This document shows, piece by piece, positions 54,695-62,900 of a stretch of 64,000 nucleotides of DNA. Below the pieces are notes generated by a model. The model saw only the letters and a program-made list of their open reading frames with translations. It was not told where the DNA came from and did not search any database. Every line of letters begins with the position of its first letter. Positions within the stretch are counted from its first letter, which is position 1. The DNA comes from Saccharopolyspora erythraea (GTDB lineage: Bacteria; Actinomycetota; Actinomycetes; Mycobacteriales; Pseudonocardiaceae): positions 8,125,411 to 8,189,410 of the forward strand of contig NZ_CP054839.1 in NCBI RefSeq assembly GCF_018141105.1. Direction: 5' to 3'. Position numbers and translations under genes: made by a program.

Positions 54695-55132
54695 ATGAGC
54701 GACGAGTTCGACGCCGTGCTCAGCGCCGTCGGCCCGCGACTCCGTGCGCTGCGCCGCCGCCGCGGAGCGACCCTGACCGCCCTGTCGGAGACCACCGGCA
54801 TTCCGGTCAGCACGCTTTCGCGGCTGGAGTCCGGGCACCGCAAACCCGGCGGGTTGCAGGCGTTCAAGCAGATCCTCCCGGCCGGACCCACCGACGCCGA
54901 ACCCGATCCCCGCTCGCACGAGGGTTACCACTGGCTTTACGCCCTCAACGGGCGGCTGCGCCTGGTTCTCGGCGATCAGGACCTCGTGCTCACCGCCGGT
55001 GAGGTGGCCGAGTTCGACACCCACCTCCCGCACTGGTTCGGCAACGCCGACACCCGGCCGGTCGAGTACCTGAGCATCCTCGGCCCGCAGGGCGAACGCT
55101 TCCACATCAGAGCCCGCCACCGACGAGCCTGA
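54695..55132 (+). CDS. XRE-cupin regulator, apparently with an internal deletion
   Basis: A 145-residue protein. The HTH part (GPRLRALRRRRGATLTALSE, TTGIPVSTLSRLESGHRKP) runs directly into the cupin (GGLQAFKQILPAGPTDAEPD, HEGYHWLYALNGRLRLVLG, DTHLPHWFGNAD). Intact relatives known to me are about 190 residues, with some 45 residues between these parts, covering the end of the HTH domain and the first cupin strands. Here the join falls at RKPGG, as if similar R-P words had recombined. ATG 54695, with GGTGGAGG upstream. It may be folded poorly or work differently. Confidence 0.75.
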   Translation: MSDEFDAVLSAVGPRLRALRRRRGATLTALSETTGIPVSTLSRLESGHRKPGGLQAFKQILPAGPTDAEPDPRSHEGYHWLYALNGRLRLVLGDQDLVLTAGEVAEFDTHLPHWFGNADTRPVEYLSILGPQGERFHIRARHRRA

Positions 55133-55214
55133 CCGACGCATCGGCTTCATGGCCGGGGCATCCGCGAGGGCAAAATCGCTCGCATCGGCGTTCGGTGCGT
55201 ACTACACAGGGCGG

Positions 55215-56465
55215 ATGGTCGATCATCACCCGCTTCGTCCCATCACCGACGACGAGTTCGAAGCCTGGGCTCGGATGATCGCCGACACCTACGGCATGGA
55301 CCGCTCCGGCGAGGAGATCGCCAACCAGCGCGCCGCCACCGATCTGAGTCGCACCATCGCCGCTTTCGACCAGGAGGTCCCCGTTGGAGGCGTTTCCCTC
55401 TACCCCCGGACCCTGACCGTCCCCGGCGCACACGTGCCCGTCGCGGGTGTCGCTTCGGTCGGCGTCGCGCCGACGCATCGGCGTCGTGGAATCCTCACCG
55501 CGATGATGCGTCGGCAGCTCGCCGACCTGCACGAGCAGGGGCGCGAACCGATTGCCGTGCTACGTCCGTCCGAAGCCGCGATCTACGGCCGATACGGCTA
55601 CGGCCCCGCCACCCGGGGGAACCGAATCCGGTGCGAGAAGCGCTCCATGTCCTTCCGCCCCGGAACGGACTTCGGCGACGGGTCCGTCCGGCTCGTCGAT
55701 CGTGCTCAGGCACGACCCTTGATCGAGAAGATCTACGACGAGGTCGGGGCAGCCTCGGTCGGTTGGCCGGACCGAGCCGACTGTCATTGGAACGTTCGTC
55801 TCTCCGACGAGCCACACGCGCGCGGCGGCGCGACCTTGCAGCGATTCGCCCTGCACCGGGAGCCGGACGGTCAGGCCACCGGCTATGTCTGCTACCGACA
55901 CAAGGGCGGACTGGACGCTCTGGGCAACGACACCAGCGCGGTGCTGGTCGACGAGCTGGCAGCGGTCTCGCGTTCCGCCTACGCCGCGCTGTGGCGTTTC
56001 CTCGCCGGAATCGACCTGGTGCGGTGGATCGAGTACGAGGGCGCCGTGGACGAGCCGTTGCCGCACATGCTGACGGACCCGCGCTCGGTGCGCTCGTCCG
56101 CGGTCGACCGGCTTTGGGTGCGGCTGGCCGACGTCGACCGCGCGCTGCCGGCACGCCGGTACTCGGCTCCACTCGACATCGTGCTGGACGTCGACGACGC
56201 CTTCTGCCCGTGGAACGCCGGTCGCCACCACCTACGAGCGGACGGCGACGCCGTCAGTTGCGAGCGCACCAAGGCGTCCGCTGACCTGCAGCTCGGCGTG
56301 GCCGAGCTGGGCGCGGCATTCCTGGGCGGCACGACGCTGACGTCGCTCGCAGCCGCGGGCCTGGTCCGGGAACTGCGGCCGGGCGCGCTGGCTCAGGCAT
56401 CAGCCGCCTTCCGCGGCGTCCGAGAACCGTTCTACCCAGGCGGCTGGGCCTTTCCCCTCTACTGA
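55215..56465 (+). CDS. Eis-like GNAT N-acetyltransferase
   Basis: A 416-residue protein with the three-part Eis layout: an N-terminal GNAT domain (VGVAPTHRRRGILTAMMRRQ as the acetyl-CoA loop), a second, degenerate GNAT domain, and a C-terminal sterol-carrier-like domain. The proton-donor Tyr lies in LRPSEAAIYGRYGYG, and the chain ends in WAFPLY with the C-terminal carboxylate positioned as in Eis. Eis enzymes acetylate amines on aminoglycosides and proteins; the physiological substrate here is unknown. ATG 55215 fits the family start (an in-frame start at 55149 would add a non-conserved tail). Confidence 0.88.
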   Translation: MVDHHPLRPITDDEFEAWARMIADTYGMDRSGEEIANQRAATDLSRTIAAFDQEVPVGGVSLYPRTLTVPGAHVPVAGVASVGVAPTHRRRGILTAMMRRQLADLHEQGREPIAVLRPSEAAIYGRYGYGPATRGNRIRCEKRSMSFRPGTDFGDGSVRLVDRAQARPLIEKIYDEVGAASVGWPDRADCHWNVRLSDEPHARGGATLQRFALHREPDGQATGYVCYRHKGGLDALGNDTSAVLVDELAAVSRSAYAALWRFLAGIDLVRWIEYEGAVDEPLPHMLTDPRSVRSSAVDRLWVRLADVDRALPARRYSAPLDIVLDVDDAFCPWNAGRHHLRADGDAVSCERTKASADLQLGVAELGAAFLGGTTLTSLAAAGLVRELRPGALAQASAAFRGVREPFYPGGWAFPLY

Positions 56466-56490
56466 TCTCACGCCGCCACTGCCCGCAGCC

Positions 56491-56889
56491 TCACAGTGAT
56501 GGCTGTTCTTCGGCTCGGGCCTGGGCGTCGAAGCGCGCTCGGGCGAGTTCGACGTCCGGCAACGTGACGGTGGTCCAGTGCAGGAGTGCGTCGATGAGGT
56601 CCTGCAAAGACCTTCCGAGCGGCGTGATGCGGTACTCGACGGCGACGGGACGCGTGTTCGTGACGATGCGCTCGACCATCCCGTTGCGCTCCAGGCGCCG
56701 AAGCGCGGCCGTGAGCGACTTCTGCGTCACGACCGGGATTGCCCGACGGAGCCCGTTGAAGCGCAACGGCCCCTCGCACAGTGCGTCGAGGACCTGCAGT
56801 GACCACTTGTCGAGGACCTGGTCGAGCAGCTCGCGGTGTTGCTCGGTGAGCTGAGGGCTTTCCGAATGCGGTGGGGCGGTTTCCGGCAT
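56491..56889 (-). CDS. HxlR-family regulator
   Basis: A 132-residue winged-helix regulator: LDKWSLQVLDALCEGPLRFN, RRAIPVVTQKSLTAALRRLE, RNGMVERIVTNTRPVAVEYR and ITPLGRSLQDLIDAL are canonical. The start is ATG 56889. It faces the RidA-family gene across 83 bases that contain the small palindrome TACCAGGTA (56921-56929); HxlR proteins usually repress the divergent neighbour. Confidence 0.88.
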   Translation of the reverse strand: MPETAPPHSESPQLTEQHRELLDQVLDKWSLQVLDALCEGPLRFNGLRRAIPVVTQKSLTAALRRLERNGMVERIVTNTRPVAVEYRITPLGRSLQDLIDALLHWTTVTLPDVELARARFDAQARAEEQPSL

Positions 56890-56972
56890 GACACCTAGTC
56901 TCGTTGAAGTTCCCTTGTAATACCAGGTAGACATCGGATACCTACTCCGAGAGCGAAGGGGACACCCACCTC

Positions 56973-57383
56973 ATGGCCGTGCAGCTGCTGACCCCGGAAG
57001 GCATGTTCGCTCCCGTTCCGTATCACCACGTCTCGATCAACACGGGTACTCGCCAGGTGCACGTGGCCGGCCAGATCGCGCGCGACGCCGAGGGCAATCC
57101 CGTCGCGACAGGCGACCTCGCCGGGCAGGTCGCGCACGCGCTGCGCAACACGGCACGCGGCCTGGCCGGGGCCGGAGCGAGCTTCGGCGACGTCGTACGC
57201 CTCCGGTTCTTCGTCACGCACTGGAGCCCGGACAAGTACGACGACTTCATCGCGGGCATCGAGCGCGTCGCGGACGAGCTCGGGATACCGCGGCCGTTGC
57301 CACCCGTGTCGGCGATCGGCGTCGACTACCTTTTCGAGCCCGACGTGCTCGTCGAGGTCGAGGCGTTCGCCGTGCTCGACTGA
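56973..57383 (+). CDS. RidA-family (YjgF/UK114) protein
   Basis: A 136-residue trimeric chorismate-mutase-like fold. VHVAGQIARDAEGNPV, HALRNTARGLAGAGASFGDV, VVRLRFFVTHW and PPVSAIGVDYL are typical. True RidA enzymes carry an Arg for enamine/imine hydrolysis in the last conserved block; here that position reads as IGVDYL, so this may be one of the Rid subfamilies lacking imine deaminase activity. Divergent from its likely repressor, the HxlR gene. Confidence 0.85.
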   Translation: MAVQLLTPEGMFAPVPYHHVSINTGTRQVHVAGQIARDAEGNPVATGDLAGQVAHALRNTARGLAGAGASFGDVVRLRFFVTHWSPDKYDDFIAGIERVADELGIPRPLPPVSAIGVDYLFEPDVLVEVEAFAVLD

Positions 57384-57417
57384 GATTCAGGCCGTCGCAT
57401 CACGGACCGAGGATGCC

Positions 57418-57444
57418 GGGACCCTGCGGCGTTCGCAGGGTCCC
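57418..57444. terminator. Bidirectional terminator between RidA and XRE genes
   Basis: An 11-bp perfect stem (57418-57428 with 57434-57444) with a 5-nt loop lies between convergent stops at 57383 and 57464. Confidence 0.88.
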
Positions 57445-57463
57445 ACCTGGCCTGGGGCAGTCG

Positions 57464-57730
57464 TCACGACGCCACTTCAAGCCGCGCGCCATTGCGCCAC
57501 GCGGCGGCCAGGTCTTGTATCGGCAGGTCGAGTACCTCGCTGAGGCAGGCGATCGTGCCGAACGCGGGGGTCGGGAGCCGGCCGGTCTCGATCTTGCGCA
57601 ACGTCTCCGGCGACATGCCGGCCGCGTGCGCCACGTCGCCGAGATCCCGGTTTGCTCGCGCTTCACGCAGCAGTATCCCCAGACGCCTGCCGGCCTCGAT
57701 CTGTTCGGGCGTGAGCGGATTGCGAACCAC
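57464..57730 (-). CDS. Small XRE-family regulator
   Basis: An 88-residue repressor that is almost only HTH: LGILLREARANRDLGDVAHA, AGMSPETLRKIETGRLPTPA, then FGTIACLSEVLDLPIQDLAA. GTG 57730 start without a ribosome site; the message may be leaderless. It is divergent from a type I methionine aminopeptidase gene, with two identical operators in the 77-base gap. Confidence 0.87.
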   Translation of the reverse strand: MVRNPLTPEQIEAGRRLGILLREARANRDLGDVAHAAGMSPETLRKIETGRLPTPAFGTIACLSEVLDLPIQDLAAAWRNGARLEVAS

Positions 57731-57747
57731 GGCACCAGAGTACGACT

Positions 57748-57789
57748 GGTATTTTAATACCGCGAGCGCTACGTTGGTATTAAAATACC
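57748..57789. promoter_or_regulatory. Twin operators between xre and map
   Basis: GGTATTTTAATACC (57748-57761) and GGTATTAAAATACC (57776-57789) are the same 14-bp sequence read on opposite strands, each with 6-bp arms around two A/T bases. Centres are 28 bases apart. The AT-rich cores probably also contain the -10 regions of the divergent promoters. Confidence 0.82.
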
Positions 57790-57807
57790 GACGTAGTGAG
57801 GTTACCC

Positions 57808-58602
57808 GTGATCGAGTTGAAGTCGCCCGCAGAGATCGAGCGGATGCGCACCACTGGGCAGTTCGTCGCCCAGATCCTGTCCGAGCTCGGCGAACTCGCC
57901 GACGTGGGCGTCAACCTCCTCGACCTGGAACACCACGCGCGCAGCCTGATCCGCCAACGCGGGGCGCAATCCTGCTACTGGGACTACGCCCCGTCATTCG
58001 GCAAAGGCCCGTTCCGCAACGTCATCTGCCTGTCGGTCAACGACGCGGTGCTGCACGGACTGCCCCACGACTACGCGCTGCGCGACGGCGACGTCCTCAC
58101 CATGGACCTCGCGGTCGGGATCGACGGCTGGGTCGCCGACTCCGCCCGAACCATCATCGTGGGCACCCCAGCCGACGACGACCTGCGACTCCTCCGCGCG
58201 ACCGAGGAAGCGCTCAGTGCCGGCATCGAGGCCGCGAGACCAGGCAACCGGCTGGGCGATGTCTCAGCGGCGATCGGGGCGGTCGCCACCGGCTATGGCT
58301 ACCCGATCAACACCGAGTTCGGCGGCCACGGGCTCGGACGGACCATGCACGAGGACCCCCATGTCCCCAACAAGGGCCGCGCGGGCCGCGGCCTCAAGCT
58401 CCGAGCGGGCATGACCCTGGCACTCGAACCCTGGTTCGCCCGCACCACCGACCGGATCGTCTTCGACCCCGATGGCTGGACCATCCGCTCGGCCGATGGC
58501 TCGCGCACCGCCCACTCCGAGCACACGGTCGCGATCACAGAAGACGGCCCCCAGGTGCTCACCCAACGCGTGCCACATCACGCGGACTCGACCTCGGCAT
58601 AA
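57808..58602 (+). CDS. map: Type I methionine aminopeptidase
   Basis: A 264-residue di-metal peptidase removing N-terminal Met. The five ligands can be placed: Asp in VLTMDLAVG, Asp in WVADSARTI, His in FGGHGLGRTMHEDP, Glu in LALEPWFA and Glu in AHSEHTVAI. GTG 57808 is preferred over GTG 57796 because GAGGT stands five bases upstream. Pairing with a dedicated repressor and operators suggests a regulated accessory MetAP beside the housekeeping copy usually found with secY/adk. Confidence 0.9.
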   Translation: MIELKSPAEIERMRTTGQFVAQILSELGELADVGVNLLDLEHHARSLIRQRGAQSCYWDYAPSFGKGPFRNVICLSVNDAVLHGLPHDYALRDGDVLTMDLAVGIDGWVADSARTIIVGTPADDDLRLLRATEEALSAGIEAARPGNRLGDVSAAIGAVATGYGYPINTEFGGHGLGRTMHEDPHVPNKGRAGRGLKLRAGMTLALEPWFARTTDRIVFDPDGWTIRSADGSRTAHSEHTVAITEDGPQVLTQRVPHHADSTSA

Positions 58603-58624
58603 CGGCACCCCTACAACTGCGCCG

Positions 58625-61525
58625 CTATTCCTGGGCCATGTCCACGAAACGGCTGTAGTGCAGCTGGTGGGCCACGGTGATGGTGGAGGTCGGGCCGGCG
58701 CGGTGCTTGGCCAGGATCAGGTCCGCCTCGCCCATGCGCGGGTCGTCGCGTTCGAAGGCGTCGGGGCGGTGGATGAGGATGACCATGTCGGCATCCTGCT
58801 CCAGCGAACCCGACTCGCGCAGGTCCGACAGCTGCGGCCTCTTGTCCGTGCGCTGTTCGGGACCTCGGTTGAGCTGCGAGATCGCCACCACCGGAACCTC
58901 AAGCTCCTTGGCCAGCAGCTTGAGGTTCCGGGAGAACTCCGAGACCTCCTGCTGACGCGACTCGACGCGCTTGCCCGAGGTCATCAGCTGCATGTAGTCG
59001 ACCACGACGAGCTGGATGTCGTTGCGCTGCTTGAGCCTTCGGGCCTTCGCGCGGATCTCCATCATGGTCAGGTTCGGTGAGTCGTCGACGAACAGCGGCG
59101 CCTCGCTGATCTCGCTCATCCGCCGCGCCAGCCGCGTCCAGTCGTCGTCGGTCATCCGGCCGCCGCGCATGTCGCCGAGCCGGATGCGGGCCTCGGCGGA
59201 GAGCATGCGCATCACGATCTCGGTCTTGCCCATCTCCAGGGAGAAGATGACGCTGGCCATGCCGTGCTTGATCGACACCGACCGGGCGAAGTCCAGCCCG
59301 AGGGTGGAGTTGTGCGTCGGGATCATCGACCGGCTCGCGAGGTAAAGGTGGTCGTGCGCGTCTACCTGCACGCACCTGACCGGCACACTCGGGACTGGCC
59401 GCACATCCGTGATGTAACGAGACTCGGAGCGCCGCGTGTTCGTCGCGTTCCTCCGCTGCTTGTGCAGCAAGTTCTTGCGCTCGAGTCGGAACACCTCGTC
59501 CTCGGTCGTGAAGGTCAGTTGGTAGAAGGTCGACGAATCCTCGGTTCGCCCCTTCACCTGCTTGGTGCTCAACGAACACCGGTAGCCCAAGCTGGCGATG
59601 AGCTCTTGCACGTCCCGTGCGAGCCGCTCATCCACGACCCCGAACTGAACTGATCCCCCGGCCCCTACGGTGCCGTCCGTATCCAGCAGTCCAGCCAGCA
59701 AAGCCCGGCGCTGTCGCTCAGAAGCCCGGAGGTATTCAGCCGGGATGTGCTTGTTCCCCAGCACGCCCAGCGAACGCAGGGCGCCAACGGCCGTTCCGTG
59801 GTGGGCGTGGCACTCGTTGCATCGCGCACCCGAACCCCTCCGCGGGTTGTCGCAATCGATGCACGTCAACGGTTCCGGCTGAACCCCCAGAGAGCGCCCC
59901 TTCCCGGCGCACGCGTAGGAGCAAGCCCGCACGCTCCGGTAACTCGGGTGGAAGGTCGCACCGCAGACAATGCACTCCCGCGTGCCCGGCACTTCCGGGA
60001 GGCTGAGCCCGTAGGTGACGGTCTCTCCCTGCTGCTTGACGATGAGCCCTTCATCTTCGATGTTGACGAGGATCTGCGGGTCTTCTGTCGTGATCCGAGC
60101 ACCCCGCGAGTGACCGTCACCGAGCCAGGCGCCCAGCGTGTAGGGCGGAACGAGCACTTCACTGTCCGGCAGCGACAGGGGAGCAGTGGTGGGCACGGCG
60201 AAGTTCAGCCGGCCGTCCGAGCATCGCAGTTGATCGAAGATGTCCTTGGTCGTGGCGATCTCGCTGTGCGTCGCCTTGGTGGAGGCGTTCATCGGGCGAG
60301 TGATCCAGTCGTACAGCTCGCCCAGGAACTCCTGCCTGGAGAACACCGGGGTGGGAACGGTTCCACTACGCATCTGGCCAGAGAAGGGGCGAAGCTCCTT
60401 GGTTCCGCGCCACACCTTGGTAACGATGCGGTGGAGCGTGTTCCGGAACTCCTCGCCAATCAGCGCAAGGGCTTCCCTGGAGCTGATGAGCTGGTCCTGC
60501 TCGGCCAAGGATTGCTCATAGACGGCCTGGACTCGCGCGATGGCCGATTGCTCCCAGTACAGGGACGTCTTGTTCTCGGTGATCTGGCGGCGGCGGGCTC
60601 GGGTGGTGACCTTCCACTGGTGTTCGGCGTCGGCGACGATCACAGAGCCATCGGAGAACTCGACTTCATAGCACGGTCGGTCGTCCATGACCTCGGTAGC
60701 GGCGACAACGGTGGTGGGGGTCCCGTCTGAACCCAGCAACTCGTCACCGACCTGGACCCCGCCCATCGTCGTCCAGCCGTATGGCGTAGGCAGCGGCGTG
60801 TCCAATGCCAAAGCCTTGCCGACACCGGGCCTGGCCGCGACGATGATCATCTGTCCGGGGTGCAGGCCGTTGGTGACTGCGTCGAGGTCGCTGAAGCCGG
60901 TCGGGATGCCCAGGGACTCGCCGCCGCGGGAGGCGATGGCGTCGATCTCGTCCATCGTGGGCTGCAGGAGGTCCTCGAGGGCGGCGTAGTCCTCGCTGGT
61001 CCTGCGCTCGGTGACGTCGTAGATCGCGGCCTGCGCGCGGTCGACGACCTCCTCGATCGGTGAGCCCTCCGAGCCGTGGTAGCCGAGCTGCACGATGCGC
61101 GTGCCTGCCTCGACCAGCCGCCGCAGCAGCGCCTTCTCGGCGACGATCTCGGCGTAGTAGCCGGCGTTCGCGGCGGTCGGCACCGTCGCGATGAGGGTGT
61201 GCATGTACGGGGCGCCGCCGACGCGCAGCAGTTCCTGCCTGCGGTCGAGCTCGGCGGACACGGTGATCGCGTCGGCGGGCTCACCGCGCCCGTACAGGTC
61301 GAGGACGCAGTCGTAGATGGCCTGGTGGGCCGGGCGGTAGAAGTCGTTGGGCCGCAGCACTTCCACGACGTCGGCGATGGCGTCCTTGCTCAGCATCATG
61401 CCGCCGAGGACGGACTGCTCGGCGGCGATGTCCTGCGGGGGCTGCCGTTCGAACGACCCGTCGTAGTTCGCGGATCCGCCGCCGCCGGGGGAAGGTTCGG
61501 CTCCTCGTTCGTCGGCCAACGTCAC
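58625..61525 (-). CDS. dnaB: Replicative DNA helicase DnaB with intein
   Basis: A 966-residue precursor. The host protein (464 residues after splicing) has the N-terminal domain PPQDIAAEQSVLGGMMLSKD and a RecA-like helicase domain with Walker A ARPGVGK-ST, Walker B IQLVVVDYMQLM and the QLNRGPEQR / DLRESGSLEQDAD loops. An intein of 502 residues interrupts Walker A directly before Ser-Thr, so helicase activity depends on splicing. GTG 61525, with GAGGAGGTG ten bases upstream; an extended frame upstream is not conserved. It is separated from rplI by a 612-bp gap rich in DnaA-box-like words. Confidence 0.95.
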   Translation of the reverse strand: MTLADERGAEPSPGGGGSANYDGSFERQPPQDIAAEQSVLGGMMLSKDAIADVVEVLRPNDFYRPAHQAIYDCVLDLYGRGEPADAITVSAELDRRQELLRVGGAPYMHTLIATVPTAANAGYYAEIVAEKALLRRLVEAGTRIVQLGYHGSEGSPIEEVVDRAQAAIYDVTERRTSEDYAALEDLLQPTMDEIDAIASRGGESLGIPTGFSDLDAVTNGLHPGQMIIVAARPGVGKALALDTPLPTPYGWTTMGGVQVGDELLGSDGTPTTVVAATEVMDDRPCYEVEFSDGSVIVADAEHQWKVTTRARRRQITENKTSLYWEQSAIARVQAVYEQSLAEQDQLISSREALALIGEEFRNTLHRIVTKVWRGTKELRPFSGQMRSGTVPTPVFSRQEFLGELYDWITRPMNASTKATHSEIATTKDIFDQLRCSDGRLNFAVPTTAPLSLPDSEVLVPPYTLGAWLGDGHSRGARITTEDPQILVNIEDEGLIVKQQGETVTYGLSLPEVPGTRECIVCGATFHPSYRSVRACSYACAGKGRSLGVQPEPLTCIDCDNPRRGSGARCNECHAHHGTAVGALRSLGVLGNKHIPAEYLRASERQRRALLAGLLDTDGTVGAGGSVQFGVVDERLARDVQELIASLGYRCSLSTKQVKGRTEDSSTFYQLTFTTEDEVFRLERKNLLHKQRRNATNTRRSESRYITDVRPVPSVPVRCVQVDAHDHLYLASRSMIPTHNSTLGLDFARSVSIKHGMASVIFSLEMGKTEIVMRMLSAEARIRLGDMRGGRMTDDDWTRLARRMSEISEAPLFVDDSPNLTMMEIRAKARRLKQRNDIQLVVVDYMQLMTSGKRVESRQQEVSEFSRNLKLLAKELEVPVVAISQLNRGPEQRTDKRPQLSDLRESGSLEQDADMVILIHRPDAFERDDPRMGEADLILAKHRAGPTSTITVAHQLHYSRFVDMAQE
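59309..60814 (-). other. Class 3 intein with LAGLIDADG endonuclease and cysteine cluster
   Basis: Intein residues 1-502 start with Ala (ALALDTPLPTPYGW) and end in MIPTHN before extein Ser. With no Cys/Ser at position 1, splicing must use the class 3 route; the required Trp-Cys-Thr set is present as W67 (ADAEHQW), C481 (PVRCVQVDAHDHLYL) and T500 (PTHN). The homing endonuclease has LGAWLGDGH (228-236) and LAGLLDTDG (373-381). Between them C281, C284, C298, C302, C318, C321, C332 and C335 form two apparent zinc sites, an unusual addition. Confidence 0.92.
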
Positions 61526-62137
61526 CGGTACCTGACACCTCCTCGAGGACCACCGCGCCGGGCGCGACGCGATGAGGCGACCTGTGCGCACGACAGGTCA
61601 TGTGCCCGGGCACGACGCCCATGCCGACCCGTGCAGCCGTCGGACGCAGTCTGGCGCGCGAGCGCTCAAGATCACTCGCAGTTGCGTCACCACACGCGCG
61701 GAGAAGCTAGATCGCCCGCTTGGAGCAGGCAAGCCGAGCTGTGGACAAACCCCGGGACAACCTGTGGACAGCTTGTGGAAGCCTGGGGACAACTGTCCCC
61801 CAGGCCGCCGCACCGCTGGGGACAACCTGGGGACAACCGGTCAAGATCGACCAGAACCCCCAGCTCATCGGCTGTGTGCAAGCTGTGGAAGAAATCCGGG
61901 GAAAACTCTCGGCGTGTCGCGGGCGAGTTGGTTCTTCGGCGTGTCGGAACGCGATTCGTCTACCAGGTCGGGAGTGACCACGACTACGTCATCAGGGTGA
62001 CGACGCCCCCGGATGGATCAAGAAGGACCAGAACGGGGGCGCCATCCGCGAAAAGCCACGGGATGCCGGTCCGGTCGGAGCCCGAGGGACCGGCATCATC
62101 CGCTCGATCGCCGCCAGCGGTTGCCGGCGGCGTCCGT
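61526..62137. other. rplI-dnaB intergenic region
   Basis: 612 bp without a supported gene. It contains the dnaB ribosome site (61536-61544), the DnaA-box-like cluster described separately, and an imperfect stem around CCTGGGGACA (61782-61791) / TGTCCCCCAGG (61794-61804). The rest, 61850-62137, shows nothing definite, and no clean terminator for rplI was found. Confidence 0.6.
61740..61836 (-). promoter_or_regulatory. Cluster of DnaA-box-like motifs upstream of dnaB
   Basis: On the plus strand TGTGGACAA (61740-61748) is the exact complement of the actinobacterial DnaA box TTGTCCACA. Same-orientation near-copies follow: CCGGGACAA (61752), TGTGGACAG (61763), TGGGGACAA (61784, 61817, 61828). Six sites in under 100 bp suggest DnaA binding, either for dnaB regulation or DnaA titration. 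It lacks the size and AT-rich unwinding region of a full origin. Confidence 0.7.
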
Positions 62138-62590
62138 TCAGCTCGCGGCGGAGATCTGAACGCTGACCGACGCCTTGACGTCGGGGTGCAGTCGCACGTC
62201 GACGGCGTGCTTGCCCAGGGACTTGATGTGCCCGCGGGTGTCGACCGAGCGCTTGTCGATGTTCGGGCCACCGGCCTTGCGCACCGCGGAGACGATGTCG
62301 GCGGCGGTGATCGAACCGAACAGCTTGCCCTGCTTGGAGACCTTGGCGGTCAGGTTGACCAGGCCCAGGCCCTGCAGCTGCTGCTTGAGCTCCTGGGCGT
62401 GCTCCAGGTTGCGGACCCGCTTGGCCTCCTGGGTGCGGCGGATCGTCTCGACCTGCTTCTGCGCGCCCTTGGTGGCCACGATCGCCAGGCCGCGGGGCAG
62501 GAGCAGGTTGCGGGCGTAGCCGTCCTTGACCTCGACGATGTCGCCGGACTCGCCGAGGCCGGTCACGTCAGCGGTGAGGATGATCTTCAC
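62138..62590 (-). CDS. rplI: 50S ribosomal protein L9
   Basis: 150 residues, the usual length. The N-terminal RNA-binding domain starts MKIILTADVTGLGESGDIVE with VKDGYARNLLLPRGLAIVAT. A long connecting helix (RTQEAKRVRNLEHAQELKQQ) follows, then the C-terminal domain with GKLFGSITAADIVSAV. GTG 62590, with AAGGAG seven bases upstream. Last gene of the rpsF-ssb-rpsR-rplI operon, 20 bases after rpsR. Confidence 0.97.
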   Translation of the reverse strand: MKIILTADVTGLGESGDIVEVKDGYARNLLLPRGLAIVATKGAQKQVETIRRTQEAKRVRNLEHAQELKQQLQGLGLVNLTAKVSKQGKLFGSITAADIVSAVRKAGGPNIDKRSVDTRGHIKSLGKHAVDVRLHPDVKASVSVQISAAS

Positions 62591-62610
62591 GACGTGTCTC
62601 CTTCCAGCGA

Positions 62611-62850
62611 TCAGCGAGCGGTCGAGGTGTAGGGCAGCAGCGCCATCTCGCGGGCGTTCTTCACCGCGATGGCGACGTCGCGCTGGTGCTGGCTGCAGTT
62701 GCCGGTCACGCGACGGGCACGGATCTTGCCGCGGTCGGAGATGTACTTCCGCAGCAGCGTCGTGTCCTTGTAGTCGATGCTCTGCGCGGCCTTGTCCTTG
62801 CAGAACACGCAGACCTTCTTCTTCGGCTTGCGCACGGGCGCCTTGGCCAT
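62611..62850 (-). CDS. rpsR: 30S ribosomal protein S18 (zinc-binding form)
   Basis: 79 residues. [20 protein letters not shown] and [20 protein letters not shown] give the CxxC...CxxH set of the zinc-binding C+ type, of which actinobacteria also keep a C- paralogue used under zinc limitation. [12 protein letters not shown] is the core signature. ATG 62850 with GGAGGA in the spacer after ssb. Confidence 0.96.
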   Translation of the reverse strand: MAKAPVRKPKKKVCVFCKDKAAQSIDYKDTTLLRKYISDRGKIRARRVTGNCSQHQRDVAIAVKNAREMALLPYTSTAR

Positions 62851-62900
62851 CGGTCTTCCTCCTGAGCGAAAACTTCTGTCTTTGGTGCGGGGTGGCGCCG

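Noticed and set aside
61526-62137. A complete chromosomal origin of replication
   Set aside because: Only six DnaA-like boxes, no dnaA or dnaN next to it and no AT-rich unwinding element. A regulatory or titration cluster is more likely.
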